DNA of 64,000 nt, taken from the NCBI GenBank assembly GCA_964030785.1, contig OZ034971.1:31658304-31722303 (forward strand), read 5' to 3'. Below the pieces are notes generated by a model that worked only from the letters and a program-made list of their open reading frames with translations, ran no database searches and was not told where the DNA came from. The DNA is from Siderastrea siderea (lineage: Eukaryota; Cnidaria; Anthozoa; Scleractinia; Rhizangiidae). The translations under genes and the position numbers were made by a program. Positions 33,470 to 44,900 of this stretch are shown here, in pieces (the stretch's first letter is position 1; each line of letters starts with the position of its first letter).

Positions 33470-33589
33470 AACTGGGAGCTGGTCAATCGAGAGTTTGTAT
33501 TCTACAAATATATGATTATTTCATATATTATTTCATTATTTCACATATTCATGTTCATTTCGCCATCTACGGGATAAATAACTTTGGGG

Positions 33590-34140
33590 ACATGTGCTGA
33601 AAAGCTCTTAAACTTGGCACCCATTTAAAGCTTGATGGCCTTAACTCAATGTTTAGATTTAATTGACCAACGCTTGGACACGTGACCAGTGAAGGATGAT
33701 TAACGGTCAAAATCTTTAGAGTAAAATGGGGAATATAAAATGAAACAGAATTTATACCCAAAGAGCTTATAATGAATTCGTCTTGTGAGGTTGTCTCTTT
33801 TATTTATATGAGAAATTATTAAAGCATTAATTAAGTCACGTGACCTATTTTCGTCCATTGTAGGATTTCTACTTAGTATGGACACAATTAAAAGGCGAAT
33901 TTATGACGAGCCATTAGCATGTAAAAGAATGACACCCAAAAAGATTTCATTTTATTTCATTTTATATTCCCCATTTCACTCTGAAAATTTTAACTGTTAT
34001 TAAACCTTTACTGGTCACGTGACGCAAATGATTGACACTTGAAGTAAAAACTGAGTTAGGGTCATCAGTTTTTCCACAGTTGCCAAGTTTGATAATGTTC
34101 CAGCAGATTTCCGCAGAGCTATGACTTTGGGTAAATGTTA
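33590..34140. mobile_element. Foldback element with ~130-bp imperfect inverted arms
   Basis: Left arm contains GGACACGTGACCAGTGAAGG and ATGGGGAATATAAAATGAAA; the right arm holds their complements (TTTCATTTTATATTCCCCAT at about 33955 and CTTTACTGGTCACGTGACGC at about 34010). Arms extend outward to AACTTGGCA on each side. Centre is about 33850. Confidence 0.6.
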
Positions 34141-34149
34141 TGCAAATTC

Positions 34150-35180
34150 GGCCCAAACCATGCCTGTCTCATACTATGGATGATACTCACTCAAATGAAA
34201 GCCACTGAGCTGCTCTTTAATTTTCGATATTTGGAAAAAAATTAAGTTCGTTACCCTTGTAATAAGATCGGTTCATAATAAGTGGAACTGTGTAGGTTGG
34301 TTGGGGGTGGGGGGAGGGAGGTGGGTGTCCCATACGAATGTGACAAGGGTGTTAACGGATTTTAAAAGGATCTCCCTCAAATAGCTTCAAATATTTGAGA
34401 ATCTGGTTTTATGTTCTTGACGTTAGTTTTCTTCCAAAGCTCGAAGGAGTCAAAATATAGTATTAACTTACGATTTCTGGCGACTAAGCCCGGTCATCAA
34501 TACTGATCATGTTCTTATCTCAGTGCAAGTTTTACGAAGGACCATGATGATTTCTACTTTAATTATACCCCTAAAAGTGCATGAAATAACACAAACGTTT
34601 GAACTGCCTATTAAAAAGATATCAAAACTGTCTCTTTCAAATAGGATACCCACCTCAACCGGCTAATTGTCTTTTACGCTCAATTCAAGATTACAGCCAT
34701 TTGTTTTTTGGTTTGGGTTAGTACAATTGTTACTTTGTCCGGTATTTTTTCAAAGAGTTTCCGAACTTATTTTAGAAAACGGCCAGTGTTTATTTAAGGC
34801 ACTTCATATACAGTTAAAAAGGGGTTTCTCTTTTTACAACGTTAAAACTTTAATTGGACGCCATCTAGAAGTGAGTGTAAATGAATTATCTCTACACCTC
34901 CTCCTCTTTTAAGTCGCCGGTTTGTCCTCAAGTTGAAGCCAGGCCCCGCAGTCTTTCCACTTATGACCCAGAGAGATAGTTCCAGACTTGTTACTTTTAA
35001 CTACCGAACGCCTGTTGCTACTGGCATTGGACTCCAGTATATGATACTCCTCACTAATGACCACGTTCTTGCCTTCACTGTAATTTAGACTGATCCTCCG
35101 AGGTCGGAAAAGGTATTTGCTCTCAAATTGGAATAATGGACTTGATAATGGCTACAAATGAAAAACAGGACGCTTGGTGA
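34150..35180. other. Stretch without supported genes
   Basis: Only short open frames (34667-34912 plus, 81 codons, no motif) and a G-rich run near 34305. Confidence 0.35.
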
Positions 35181-35190
35181 ATTTGCTTTA

Positions 35191-35983
35191 GGGACCATTC
35201 ATTTTTTATGAGGTAGGGGGGGCTGGTGGGATTTGAGGGGGGGGGCATGTAAAAAAATACGGCTTCAAAGGGGGGGGCAGCCGAAAAAATATGGTGTGTA
35301 AAGGGGGGGTCACCCAAAAAATTGCCTGTAAGTTTAGTAGTGACAGCTTCTGTAATAATGCAAACATCAGTGCCAGAAGGCCAAAAATAGCGTTTCTAAG
35401 GTTCTGAAAATTCAAATTTTCCCGGGGGAGAATGCCCCCGGACCCCCCTACTCCGTTATACAACCAACAGCTACTCTACCCCATGAACTGTTTCATTACA
35501 GCCAGGGAAATGTCAGCTCTCTTTTGCCCTCTGCTAATCTGATTCTTAAAGAACTGAACAACTGATAACAATGTACAAAATAATGCTTTAAACTGGTATG
35601 AATTGTCTATTTATGTACTTCAGAATGCAGCAAATTGCATTAGGGCATCTCTAAATTTTCAACATTTTCCAGGGGAAGATACCTCTGGAACCCCTACCAG
35701 AAAATTACCTTTAGTGCTTGTCTGAATAAAGACATTTACTCCTGCAGGACTTAAGTGTTAAAATTGACTGTTAAATTTATTTTCAGCTTGATAAGTTTTA
35801 GATTTACTTGATCCCTTGTTCTTTCTTTTTTTTTTGGGGGGGGGGGGTCATCTAAAATATTTAGGACTACAAGGGGAGGCCAGGTAAAAAATTTTCTAAT
35901 GTACAGGGGGGGTCATTACATTTTACAGGTACTACCCATCAAATCCCACCAGCCCCCCTACCCCATAAAAAATGAACGGTCCC
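35191..35983. mobile_element. TTA-target element (PIF/Harbinger-like), non-autonomous, 793 bp
   Basis: TTA at 35188-35190 and 35984-35986 flanks ends that are inverted over about 45 bp, starting GGGACC(A/G)TTCATTTTTTATG and continuing into G-rich sequence ending GCTGGTGGGATTTGA. A 3-bp TTA target and GGG-start termini fit PIF/Harbinger. The interior has many G7-G13 runs but no transposase. Confidence 0.8.
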
Positions 35984-36318
35984 TTATTTGGAGGCTCTGA
36001 AATAGGATATCGCATTGCCGCTTCCAAACGCTAAATCCCGCGTCACCCAGGGCCAGAATGGCCATCTCGATCCCGCTTTGACGTGGCGCTACTTAGTTGG
36101 AAACGTGACATTTAAAGTTGTTAATCCTGTTTTCTTTTGGTTAGTGATTGCTCTTAAAATTGCTCCATTCCTGCTCGACTCTTAGTCATATGAGAGATAC
36201 TTATATCTGGTAAAATAGTTAGCGTGGGTATATTCCGCTTCACATGATTGCGTGCTATCCGAGGGGGACAAATTTCTGCCTACTAATTTCCAAATTTAAA
36301 AAAAATGTTTACACCTAC

Positions 36319-36431
36319 TTTGACAACCAAGTTTCCATTTTCCACAGCGAGAAAGCGGCCTGGCATTGCAGCGGGGCTTAATGCCCACCCCGAGCTCAAG
36401 CGTCGTGCTTTCTTTAGTATAACTTGAAAAT
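36319..36431 (-). CDS. IL-1-like beta-trefoil gene, copy B, second recognised exon
   Basis: Acceptor CTTCTACAG (36432-36434 for the AG) follows a T-rich tract; donor AAA/GTAGGTG at 36318. It is 113 nt: two bases completing a split codon, then 37 codons. It contains WALSPAAMPGRFLAVE and GNLVVK, the same pattern as gene C's middle exon (FTLRPARFPDYILAE, GSLVVK). That pattern resembles the interleukin-1 family signature around its penultimate strands (S-A-x-x-P-x-x-F-L/I-A/S). It joins the upstream exon in phase (1 nt + 2 nt). No last exon homologous to gene C's was found downstream, where the Harbinger-like element lies. Confidence 0.6.
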
Positions 36432-36829
36432 CTGTAGAAGAAAAGTAAAGGCGTTAGGTCTCGGTCAAACGAATTCAACATCATCACATAACTTTGTTGG
36501 ATGAATTTTTGAAGGCAATCTCACTTTGTCAACAACATTCAACATCACTCATCATTGTAAAATTCGACAGTAGTGAATGTCCTGGGAGTGGGGGGGGGGG
36601 GGGGACCTTGACTCATGTTTAGGTAAAGGGGTGTCTCGTTCGGGAATTCGAGTTTTCACTCTTAAAAGTGCAATTACAGCCATATTTTTCCAGCTTGGCT
36701 ACCAAGATAACGCTAACGGTGAATTTTGTTTTTAATAAATTTAGTTCATTCCAGTCAAATGATATGTGAATCACTTAATTGATGCGAGAACTCAACCTCT
36801 GTAATTTAGCAAAATGAAAATCATCTCAC

Positions 36830-37007
36830 CCGTGCCGCGGTCACTAAAATTCCCTGTAAAGGAGAGCCTGGGGGATTGCAAAGGCTTTTGTTCCAGCTTG
36901 AGATATTTATCAGACTTAAACGATTTGATGGCGTATGTCCCTGTTGCCTTCCACCCTGAAGGGAGTCTGTGAGCTGCGGACAGGATAATGTGTAGAAACA
37001 CTCCAAT
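36830..37007 (-). CDS. IL-1-like beta-trefoil gene, copy B, first recognised exon
   Basis: 178 nt from acceptor AATAACAG (37008-37010) to donor CACGG/GTGAGA at 36829, phase 0 in, phase 1 out, as in gene C. It encodes VFLHIIL, then TYAIKSFKSDKYLKLE and RLSFTGN: alternating beta-strand-like segments typical of beta-trefoils (I-K-S-x-K-S-x-K-Y-L). An alternative acceptor (CCGCAG at 36974-36976) would give a shorter exon, but conservation with copy A and gene C upstream of it favours the longer form. No stop is present. Upstream exons with a start codon were not identified. Confidence 0.6.
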
Positions 37008-37084
37008 CTGTTATTGAGAAAAAACCATTAGTTTCAACTGTAATAATTAACATTGTCAATAAACAAATAAATAAATAACCACCT

Positions 37085-40000
37085 AAACGCGCACAACAAC
37101 ACAATATGGAAGGTCCCTTATTGTGGTTTTGGGTCAGACATTAAGACTGAACGCATTTTTTTGTACACGAAATGCTTCGAGTACACGAAGCGAAAAAAAA
37201 AAGAGAAGAGCTTGAGAAATTGACCCAACGTTTTCAAGTTGCAATCCATTTTAATTCATCCAAGCCAGTCTTAGCAAAAGACACTGAAGTTTCAGGAAGC
37301 TATCCAGTAATTTCAAACAAAACTAAACCGCGCTAATTTTAGGCATTCTTTGATTCCAATTGGTTTTTGGTTTTTGTTTTCTTTTTTTTTTTGTTGTTTT
37401 GTTTTTTTGTTTTTTTTGTTTTGTTTTTTCATTCTAAAGAAGTACTAAAAATATGTGACACGGGCTCCTGAACGGGCGCACTGTATAGTGCAGGATAGTG
37501 CTACCCTTTCAGTAGCACAGATCCTCTGCTTTCGTCAACAGTCCCAAAACTAAATTTACTAAATGTGGCAAAACCACAATTAAAAAATTACATTTTCGGT
37601 GAAACTGGGGGTGGGGGGGGGGGAGTGAAAAGGTACAGGAAACGATACGGCAAATAATAAAAAGCATAACTTGAACATCAACACAGCACGGAGTGAGTGT
37701 ATGATTTTTGTGAGCTTCTACTTGTTAAACCGTTAATAGTCAAATGCTTCAGATACCGATAATTGAATGGGATTGAATTTTTATCTTGTTAAGCCGGCGA
37801 GAGTTTAAAGAGACTAAAAACGTCTAACAGCTGAACAAATATTGAAATTTTCATGACAGAACGTTTACAACAGGAACATGAAGGTTTCCATTCCAATTGA
37901 AAAGACCGGGAACCATAACTACTAATCAAAGCTGCATTTTCGACATCTTTAGTTTAGGTTAAAAGAACAAAGTAAAGATCTTGTATTAGCCAGACTCTTG
38001 TTTCTCTTGCTTTTAAATGTGAGTTGAAAATGGCAATTATAGATAAGCCCACGGCACAGTCATAAGACGGCAACCAAAATGGGATCTAAAGTACAGTATA
38101 AGGGCGATCAAGACCTTTGATCTTGTTCAGTCTTGACCATCTGTGCCTCTTGTGGCTTTTTCTTTTTGTAATGCGTTGTCTTAGATTCTATTGAAATTTG
38201 GGGATCACTTTAGACAGGCCAAATCAGAATGACATGAAATTAATGCACGATCTCTCATAAAAGAACTGTTTTTCTATTGTTCACGTAGTAAATCATAACC
38301 GTATATGAAAATTGCTCTGTTAGTATTTTATACAAAAAACTTTTCATTTTAATCTAAATATCACATTGGTCTACACTGAGCATTCAATCTACTAAATTAT
38401 GACCTACGAAAAATTTAGCCGGTAAATTCACCATACCCCCTCAAAAAATTCCGTTCCAAGCCTTCATAAACAACATATATGAATACACTAAAACGCACAA
38501 CAATGTCAGCTTTCGCAAGGAGGATATAACCACATGGCAGGTATTTGTTTAGCCCAAGATTCTTTTGTCGAGATCTTGTTAATGCCATTAGGTGCTGAGA
38601 TTTGACTGATGTTTTTCTTTCTGGGTTGTTGTTTACATGTAGTCCCCTTTTCACGTGGATCGCCGAGCAATACATAAGCAATATATGTGAGAGTTAAACC
38701 ACATACAACATAAACCCACGCAAAACCTTACAAGGGAGCCAGAAAAGTAATTTCTGACCCCCATTTTGAAAATGAAGCAACATTTTGAGAAGCGTAAGTG
38801 GCTGGGAAATATAAAGAATGCGGCTTCTTTCTGCAAAAGTTGACTTGTGAAATGCGGTCAGAATTATAAATAATTTTTTTTTGTCGACGACCCTTTAAAC
38901 AATTTGTGCTTATTCAGCTCATTTCCCCGCCCATTTCTACGCGACTTTTAAGGATGAATGTATGGGGAGCCAAAAAAACTTAATACATACACGCTATCCG
39001 ATAGGGAGAGCCATGAACATCCTTCACACCTGAGCAGAAAAATTTTTGTTTACAAGATTTAAAGTAATATTGAAAAACAATTTCTACATTGATGTCAGAC
39101 TTGGGCTTCTCCAAAAGGCTGTATCTCTTGGCTTCTCAAAGAAATACTGTATATTGCAATACTAAATGCTCCATTTTAGATGTAGAGAAATTCATGAGAA
39201 GAGTTTATTGGCTAACTTCTTAGACCCGGGCTATGTTTAATTAGCTAGGAGATACTCTGCCTTGATCGACTTACCATGATAACATTTATTCCTGCCATCC
39301 TTAGGAGTTATGAGATCTGTTGTTTGATCGTTTTTTTATTGCTCGCAATTTTATAGTTCAATCTTTCGTGGGTATTTATCAGTGAACGTTGCAGTCAGTA
39401 TGTATGAAGGAATGTTTGTGTTCCGTTATTTATTCGTTATTTTAGGGAAGGTCCCTCATTTTATTGTCATCATTCTTTTTATCAATAAACTATTTTCCAT
39501 CCGATTAGTGTTGTGAATTTCTTAAAGGTTTCGTTGCAGAAGTAAACACAAAGGAAGAAAATGGACATCGAGAAAATTGGATTTCACTTAAATCGGCCTT
39601 CTTTACCTTCCACAAACGATTGTTTATGTTCATGGACATTTAAATGGAATCGTCTCACAACTCATTTTCTTTTTCTTCACTAGAATTTCATCATACAGCA
39701 ATTTTTGGGAGAATCATTAGAACTTTCGGGGTTTTACTGAAAATTGATTTAAAAGTTTACGTAAACGTGTTTGTTTCTGTTTCCATGTAAATAATCATGC
39801 ACCATCTGACCTCTTTACTGAAAAGAGTCCTCAAACCATGAAACAAGGGAGCGGAAGTTATTAGACAGGCTTACAGCAAGGCTCACAAGTGAACTTCAAG
39901 TGCACTTGGCAAGTTGTTTTAGTGTGAAATCCTATCTGAGGGCTTTTTCGTTGCGGTTCAATAACCGCAATTAAAGGCAGTCACCCAAATTTTTTACACG

Positions 40001-40380
40001 TCAAAAGTTGTTTGTAAGAGACATAAAAGAGGGGGAAAAATGAATATAGAGCAAAATTTATTTAAAAGATCTGAATATACATATTGCTTCTTTTTCATAA
40101 TCCCACCGTTTTCCCTCTTGTTGCCCAAAACGTCTTTGTGAGTAACACGTGTCGATATTCAGCTAAGTTAGTGACTGGAATTACTGAAGTGTAAGTTACA
40201 TACTTGAAATGAGAACGCTCAAATAAACTCTCGAAACTGGAACGTTGTGAGGTCATCTACGTCAGCTAGCAGGCTAAGAAAGTTGAAAACTGGAAACTAA
40301 AGACCCTCAAATTTATTTTGCCAATTATTGAGAACAAAGAGGATCAGAGAAGAGCAGTGCAAAAAGCTTTGTTTGAATGG
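37085..40380. other. Copy-B-only stretch
   Basis: No gene recognised. Contains a T/G-rich tract (37370-37430) and a G-run near 37605-37623. The minus frame 38415-38681 (88 codons) shows no motif. Confidence 0.35.
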
Positions 40381-40740
40381 TCATTCCATATGTTGTATTT
40401 CTTCCGCAGTCTCTAAACCACCTTGTACAGCATCATCAGCTGCGCAATAGCTTTCTTGGTCACACTTTAGGATTTCATCCGGAGACTCAGAAGCTAGAAC
40501 CACGTTGTGTAGCGTAATAAACAGCACGAGAGGAAATTACTGCTCAGTGGCCGCTCAGTGGCTTTCATCTAAATGGTCACACTTAAGAATTTTATCCACA
40601 GTCTCAAACGTTGGAAGCATCTTATAATTAACAACACGACAGCGAAGTACTGCCCGGTAGCTTTCATTTGAATGGTGAAACTTTAGGTTTTTATCCGCAG
40701 CGTCTAAACTTAGAATTGCTGGATATTCGTGAACATCAAA
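40380..40740 (-). repeat. ~120-bp dispersed repeat with conserved reading frame, three units
   Basis: Minus-strand translation repeats the motif (T/S)(F/E)(E/S)(T/S)VDKILKCDHxxES in variants: SPDEILKCDQES, TVDKILKCDHLDES and AADKNLKFHHSNES. Units are about 120 bp and diverged, with occasional stops. Further units lie at 44660-44900, 48120-48260 and 48815-48960. Confidence 0.6.
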
Positions 40741-40883
40741 GAGGAAAAAAATGCTGAATTATTGAAGGATAAGGATAGTAACAACACACATAATGCCACG
40801 AAAGGAAGTTGCTTCATTTTTGAAGTGTAGAGCTCTGGAAATATTTTAAATGAATAATAGAAAAATTATTGATTTCGTCTTTC

Positions 40884-40975
40884 GTATGATATGAAGAATT
40901 ATGCAGATCTCAAAGGGTGTTATCCGCCTCAGCCGATGGCAGCCTCCTCGATCTACATAACTCTTCATATCATAC
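40884..40975. repeat. Perfectly placed 92-bp hairpin
   Basis: GTATGATATGAAGAATTATG pairs with CATAACTCTTCATATCATAC (few mismatches) around a GGGTGTTATCCGCC loop region. Probably a hairpin-type interspersed repeat. Confidence 0.6.
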
Positions 40976-41291
40976 TCAGCCTCATCCTATAAATGATAAT
41001 CACCGTACTCCTAGAGGAAAAGTAGGACTAAATTAGTTTTGGATAAACAACTAATTGGAAAAAAAAAACAAATCTCATCTAAATCGTCGTTTTCGGAGAT
41101 TGACGTCAATTTTATCAGTAACATTAACCATACGTGTGCCAGCAGAAAGAACGGACAGAGAGAACGGCAAAACTGCTCCGGGACTTAAATACGGCGGAAG
41201 AGATTTTTAATTCGCAAAAAACTGAGCATAGATTTATTCCGCACGGTGTCAAGCGTCTTCAAATAATATAAAACTGATACACAGACAATAA

Positions 41292-41364
41292 TTCCATGGT
41301 GAAACGGGTTAGCGCATTGTACTTTGTATGGCAGATGGTTCGAATACTGGATGCGCCCAGGTGG
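41292..41364 (+). repeat. tRNA-like Pol III promoter unit, copy B
   Basis: Box A TGGTGAAACGGG (41297-41308), box B GGTTCGAATAC (41337-41347), paralog of 8096-8168. Confidence 0.45.
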
Positions 41365-44116
41365 GGCGCTTGTTGCTCTTTTCTGTAATTTTTTTTAATT
41401 TGGAAACTTGAGCTGGAAACTTTGAGCTGAGCTAAATACTTCTACAATTTATTTATCGTTTCATAAATTGACGTCTTCAAGAAGTTTGTACGTACTGAGA
41501 AAGAATTTTCCACCGTTTGCCAAAAGACATCGGTAAAAATGGACCAAGAGTACTTTAATAGATCATCGAGGTCTTGCTTTGATGGCAATTTAATTATATA
41601 ACTCTCTTGATTTGACCGGATGCCCAAATTGACCAGGAGCTTGCCTTAAGTTTAAAATCGGAACCAATAATCTCCAAAAGCGTTGAAAAAAATACGGCAA
41701 AATACCGACTGAAATTCTATCAGAATATCAATTTTTGATCTCTGATCATGAGTTGCCCCTCACGAAACCAAATGTGATAAACTGTAATCCACTTCCATCT
41801 TTGCAATCCTGCACTTTATTCCCAAACTGCTTGATCTGTTTTGCTCAGCAGAAACTTTTCATCATATTTTATCGTATCTTGGTGAAATTTAGCAAAATAT
41901 CATGAAAACTAGGTCAGCGAATTCCAGTCCCATTAACAATTACTAAATACACAACACTCGATGGTTGAAATGGTTCTTAATAATTCTGTATTCTTTATAG
42001 GATGAGGTACGTTTTCCTGCTCAGTAAGGGCTAAAATATTCTTCTTCTTCCATTATGCTAGAAGAATTCTCATATCAGCAAAACTTACCACTAACTGAAC
42101 TTGATATGTATCCATCTTTCTCATGATGTTAGTCCGCGATTGTTAACTTCTGAAGTTACAAGTATTCGATAGAGCTGATTGTGAAGAGTCTTTAAAGGTA
42201 CAGTTTTCTTAAAAATTGCAACAATTGTCGAAACTTTAAAGGGAGGTTCCCTTTTTATTATTATAATAGAAGCTTTAAGGTCAAGCAGTTTTTCTCAAGC
42301 AGGGTGTTAAACTGCGCTAAAACGAAACCTTTGATTTTCTTTAAGACATACAGGAGAAATTTGTCTGATCTCACAGTTTTGTGACGTTATATATTTCTTT
42401 GTTCACTAAGAGGATAGTAACAATCAAAATTCAGGCCGATTTTCCAGGCATTATTAGCAGAGAAAACGAAACTTTTGCATACAGCTATTTTAAAGAGCTG
42501 TTACGCACATTTCGTTGACTTGTTGCGCCGTGTGACGTACTACGGTAACAAAAATAACTTTCCTTGTTTTGGTACAGAGTGCTATTTCGAGATTTGTCTT
42601 GCAGAAGGTAATTATAGAGCAATAAAAAAAACACGGATTTAGCCAGTCACAACGCCCGTTTTGTGTGCGTTGATTTCTAGTGTGCTCTGGAGTAAACGTA
42701 TATCATTGAATTGGAGCACATGATCAGGGTCCAAGATCTTAGAAGCAGCGGCTCGGCAATCAAGTCACAAACGTTTGCTAATTTTTTTCTCCTTAATGGA
42801 AATTCAGCGTTTTAGAATGATTTTTAATCGACGAGATAAAAGAGAATACCTTGAAGTCATCGGCAAAACAACACAAAAGCAACATGCTCACAAATTGGTA
42901 CTACAGAAATACATTTTTTAATTAATACATGGCGGGAATTTGTTCTCACTGGAGGATTCCAAACCTAACTTTTTTTTTTAACAAAAATTAAAAAACTGAT
43001 AAAAATCTTTTTCAAAAAATTAGTCAGATTCTATAATTTATGCATTTTAAATGCAAATGTGTAAGCTTTTCGGACTGGCCATTGTTGATCTTTCCAGATT
43101 TGTTTTCCGAAGATTCAGATAGTCATAAATGCTCTTAAAAATTCAATTCGAAACTAAAGTAATTTTGCATACGACGCGCCCTCCGATAGGTCTATTTTAA
43201 AAACAGAATCTTGTTTTTCTAACACGTCAAACATTGCTGCCTTCCTGTGATGCAGAAAGTTGCAGGTGTAATTGTATTAGGCCTGTAATACCACAAAGAG
43301 GCCGTTTAAGGGTAAATCAGTCCGATCAGAGATGCCTGCTCGTGCTCATTATTATAGTAAGCAATAAGAAAATGGAAATGATACTGCGCTATCCGTAGTG
43401 AAGAAAACTGATTAATTAAAAACAAATTAGGTAAGAAAGTGTGTTTACACTGTTCGTTCAACTATCAGACCCTCCACTTTGTTGGAACTGCTTGGGTTCT
43501 TAGTAACGCATTAGTGGCAATAAAATGTCTTGTCTTCTTGATTGGGCCACTTAGGCGTATCAGTCATACATGCATTTCGTTGAATAACAACTTTTGATGA
43601 AGCTGGATCATGGACTAACAACCTGTGTTGGACTCATCCGGGGATTGTTTTTGAATCCTAGTTCCTTTATGTTAGTAAAAAAAAATACCTGAGATGATGA
43701 GTTGCTACCAATGTGACTGTCACTCGTCTCCTGTGTCAGCTTGCACCACAGCCATAATGCGAGGGAAAAGATTGGCAATGCTTCCTCATTTCGAAACCTG
43801 TGACGGAAGACGTTATGGAGCGAGCCTTTTATTACGTAAACGGCGTTTGAAATAATAGCAATTGAACCGGTATTAGATTCTACAATTTCCGCTCCATGTG
43901 AAACATTACGACCTCTATTATATTTTATGATTTTATTTTATTTGCTCTTAGAGCGAACCTGTAGGAGATGTTTGGAAAATTCTTGATGGAATATTTGGAT
44001 TTTTCTGAGTTATTACATTACTGTTGATTTGAATGGGTATTTTTATTGGATATCTAAAAAGGTTACAACCGGATTCGAAACTAAACTACACCATGGCTTC
44101 CAGTTGTGTTATAAGC

Positions 44117-44655
44117 TCAAGCCGTGACGCTTACGCTATGCGATTAGCAGCGTGGCTTGCTGATGGCTGAGTTCTTGTTTTTCTACTTATGCTTATCCCA
44201 CATCTGTTTCCTTTCAATTTTTCTTGTATACTTATTATTATGCTTGTGCTTGCTTATCGTAGACTGTCGCACAAGTTAAACCCTAAGCCCTGATATGAAA
44301 ATGCATATTCCCCTTACTGTTCTCCACACAATTCTTGTGGAACTAGTGAGGAGAAGTTTTTCGAAATATCAAGACGTCTTATACTTTGTGATCACTTTCT
44401 TTGTTCCCATTACTTGAATGTCTGAACAAGTAGTGATGATGTAAAGAGAAAATTCATCCTCGTCACTGTTAGGGTAAAACGCTCCATTGTAGTGTGATGA
44501 GACAAGCAGAGCGTGCGATAAAAAACAGAACGTACGATGAGACTAATGTACCGTTTATTTGTCCTGGTTTGTTTTTACAGTTCAAATATCTAAGGCAACT
44601 ACTGAAAAAATAAAAAAATTCCAAATAAATTTCATTTTTACACAAATTTGGAAAA
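44117..44655. other. Stretch without supported genes
   Basis: Right of the duplication boundary; nothing recognisable. Confidence 0.35.
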
Positions 44656-44900
44656 CAAGCCCTGAGCACCACATGAAAGTCTTTCTCGAGAGCTTCATTT
44701 GAATAGCCACACTCTACGATTTTATCCACAGACTCTAAAGTTAGAACCACCACAGCGTAATAGACCGCAACACGTAAAAGTGCAGCTCGCGAGCTTTTAT
44801 TTCAATAGCTACACTGAAGCATTCATCCACAGACTAAAAAGTTGGAACTACCGAGCAAAAATTACTCCATGAAAGTACTGCCCTTAGCTTTCATTTTAAA
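44656..44900 (-). repeat. ~120-bp dispersed repeat, two units
   Basis: Minus frame reads VVLTLESVDKIVECGYSNE and a second, more degenerate unit. Same family as 40380-40740. Confidence 0.55.

Larger units (their letters stand above)
33110..33585 (-). repeat. Two-unit relative of the tRNA-like array
   Basis: Two tandem units of about 250 bp, then an inverted piece of unit spacer at 33545-33580 (CATGTTCATTTCGCC...GGGATAAATA). Same unit organisation as 534-4114, with strong divergence. Confidence 0.65.
36150..44115. repeat. Segmental duplication, copy B
   Basis: Partner of copy A (block map given there). It lacks the gypsy, the TA element and the 18899-28095 stretch, so it preserves empty sites for the first two. 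It contains a 4.2-kb stretch (37085-41262) absent from A. Confidence 0.85.

Noticed and set aside
36821..37104. Other minus frames over the copy B exon (ECFYTLSCPQ..., WSVSTHYPVR...)
   Set aside because: Only the frame reading YAIKSFKSDKYLKLE is conserved in copies A and C with matching splice phases.
37370..37430. T-rich tract as a retroposon poly(A) tail
   Set aside because: Interspersed G residues and no adjacent retroposed body or target duplication.
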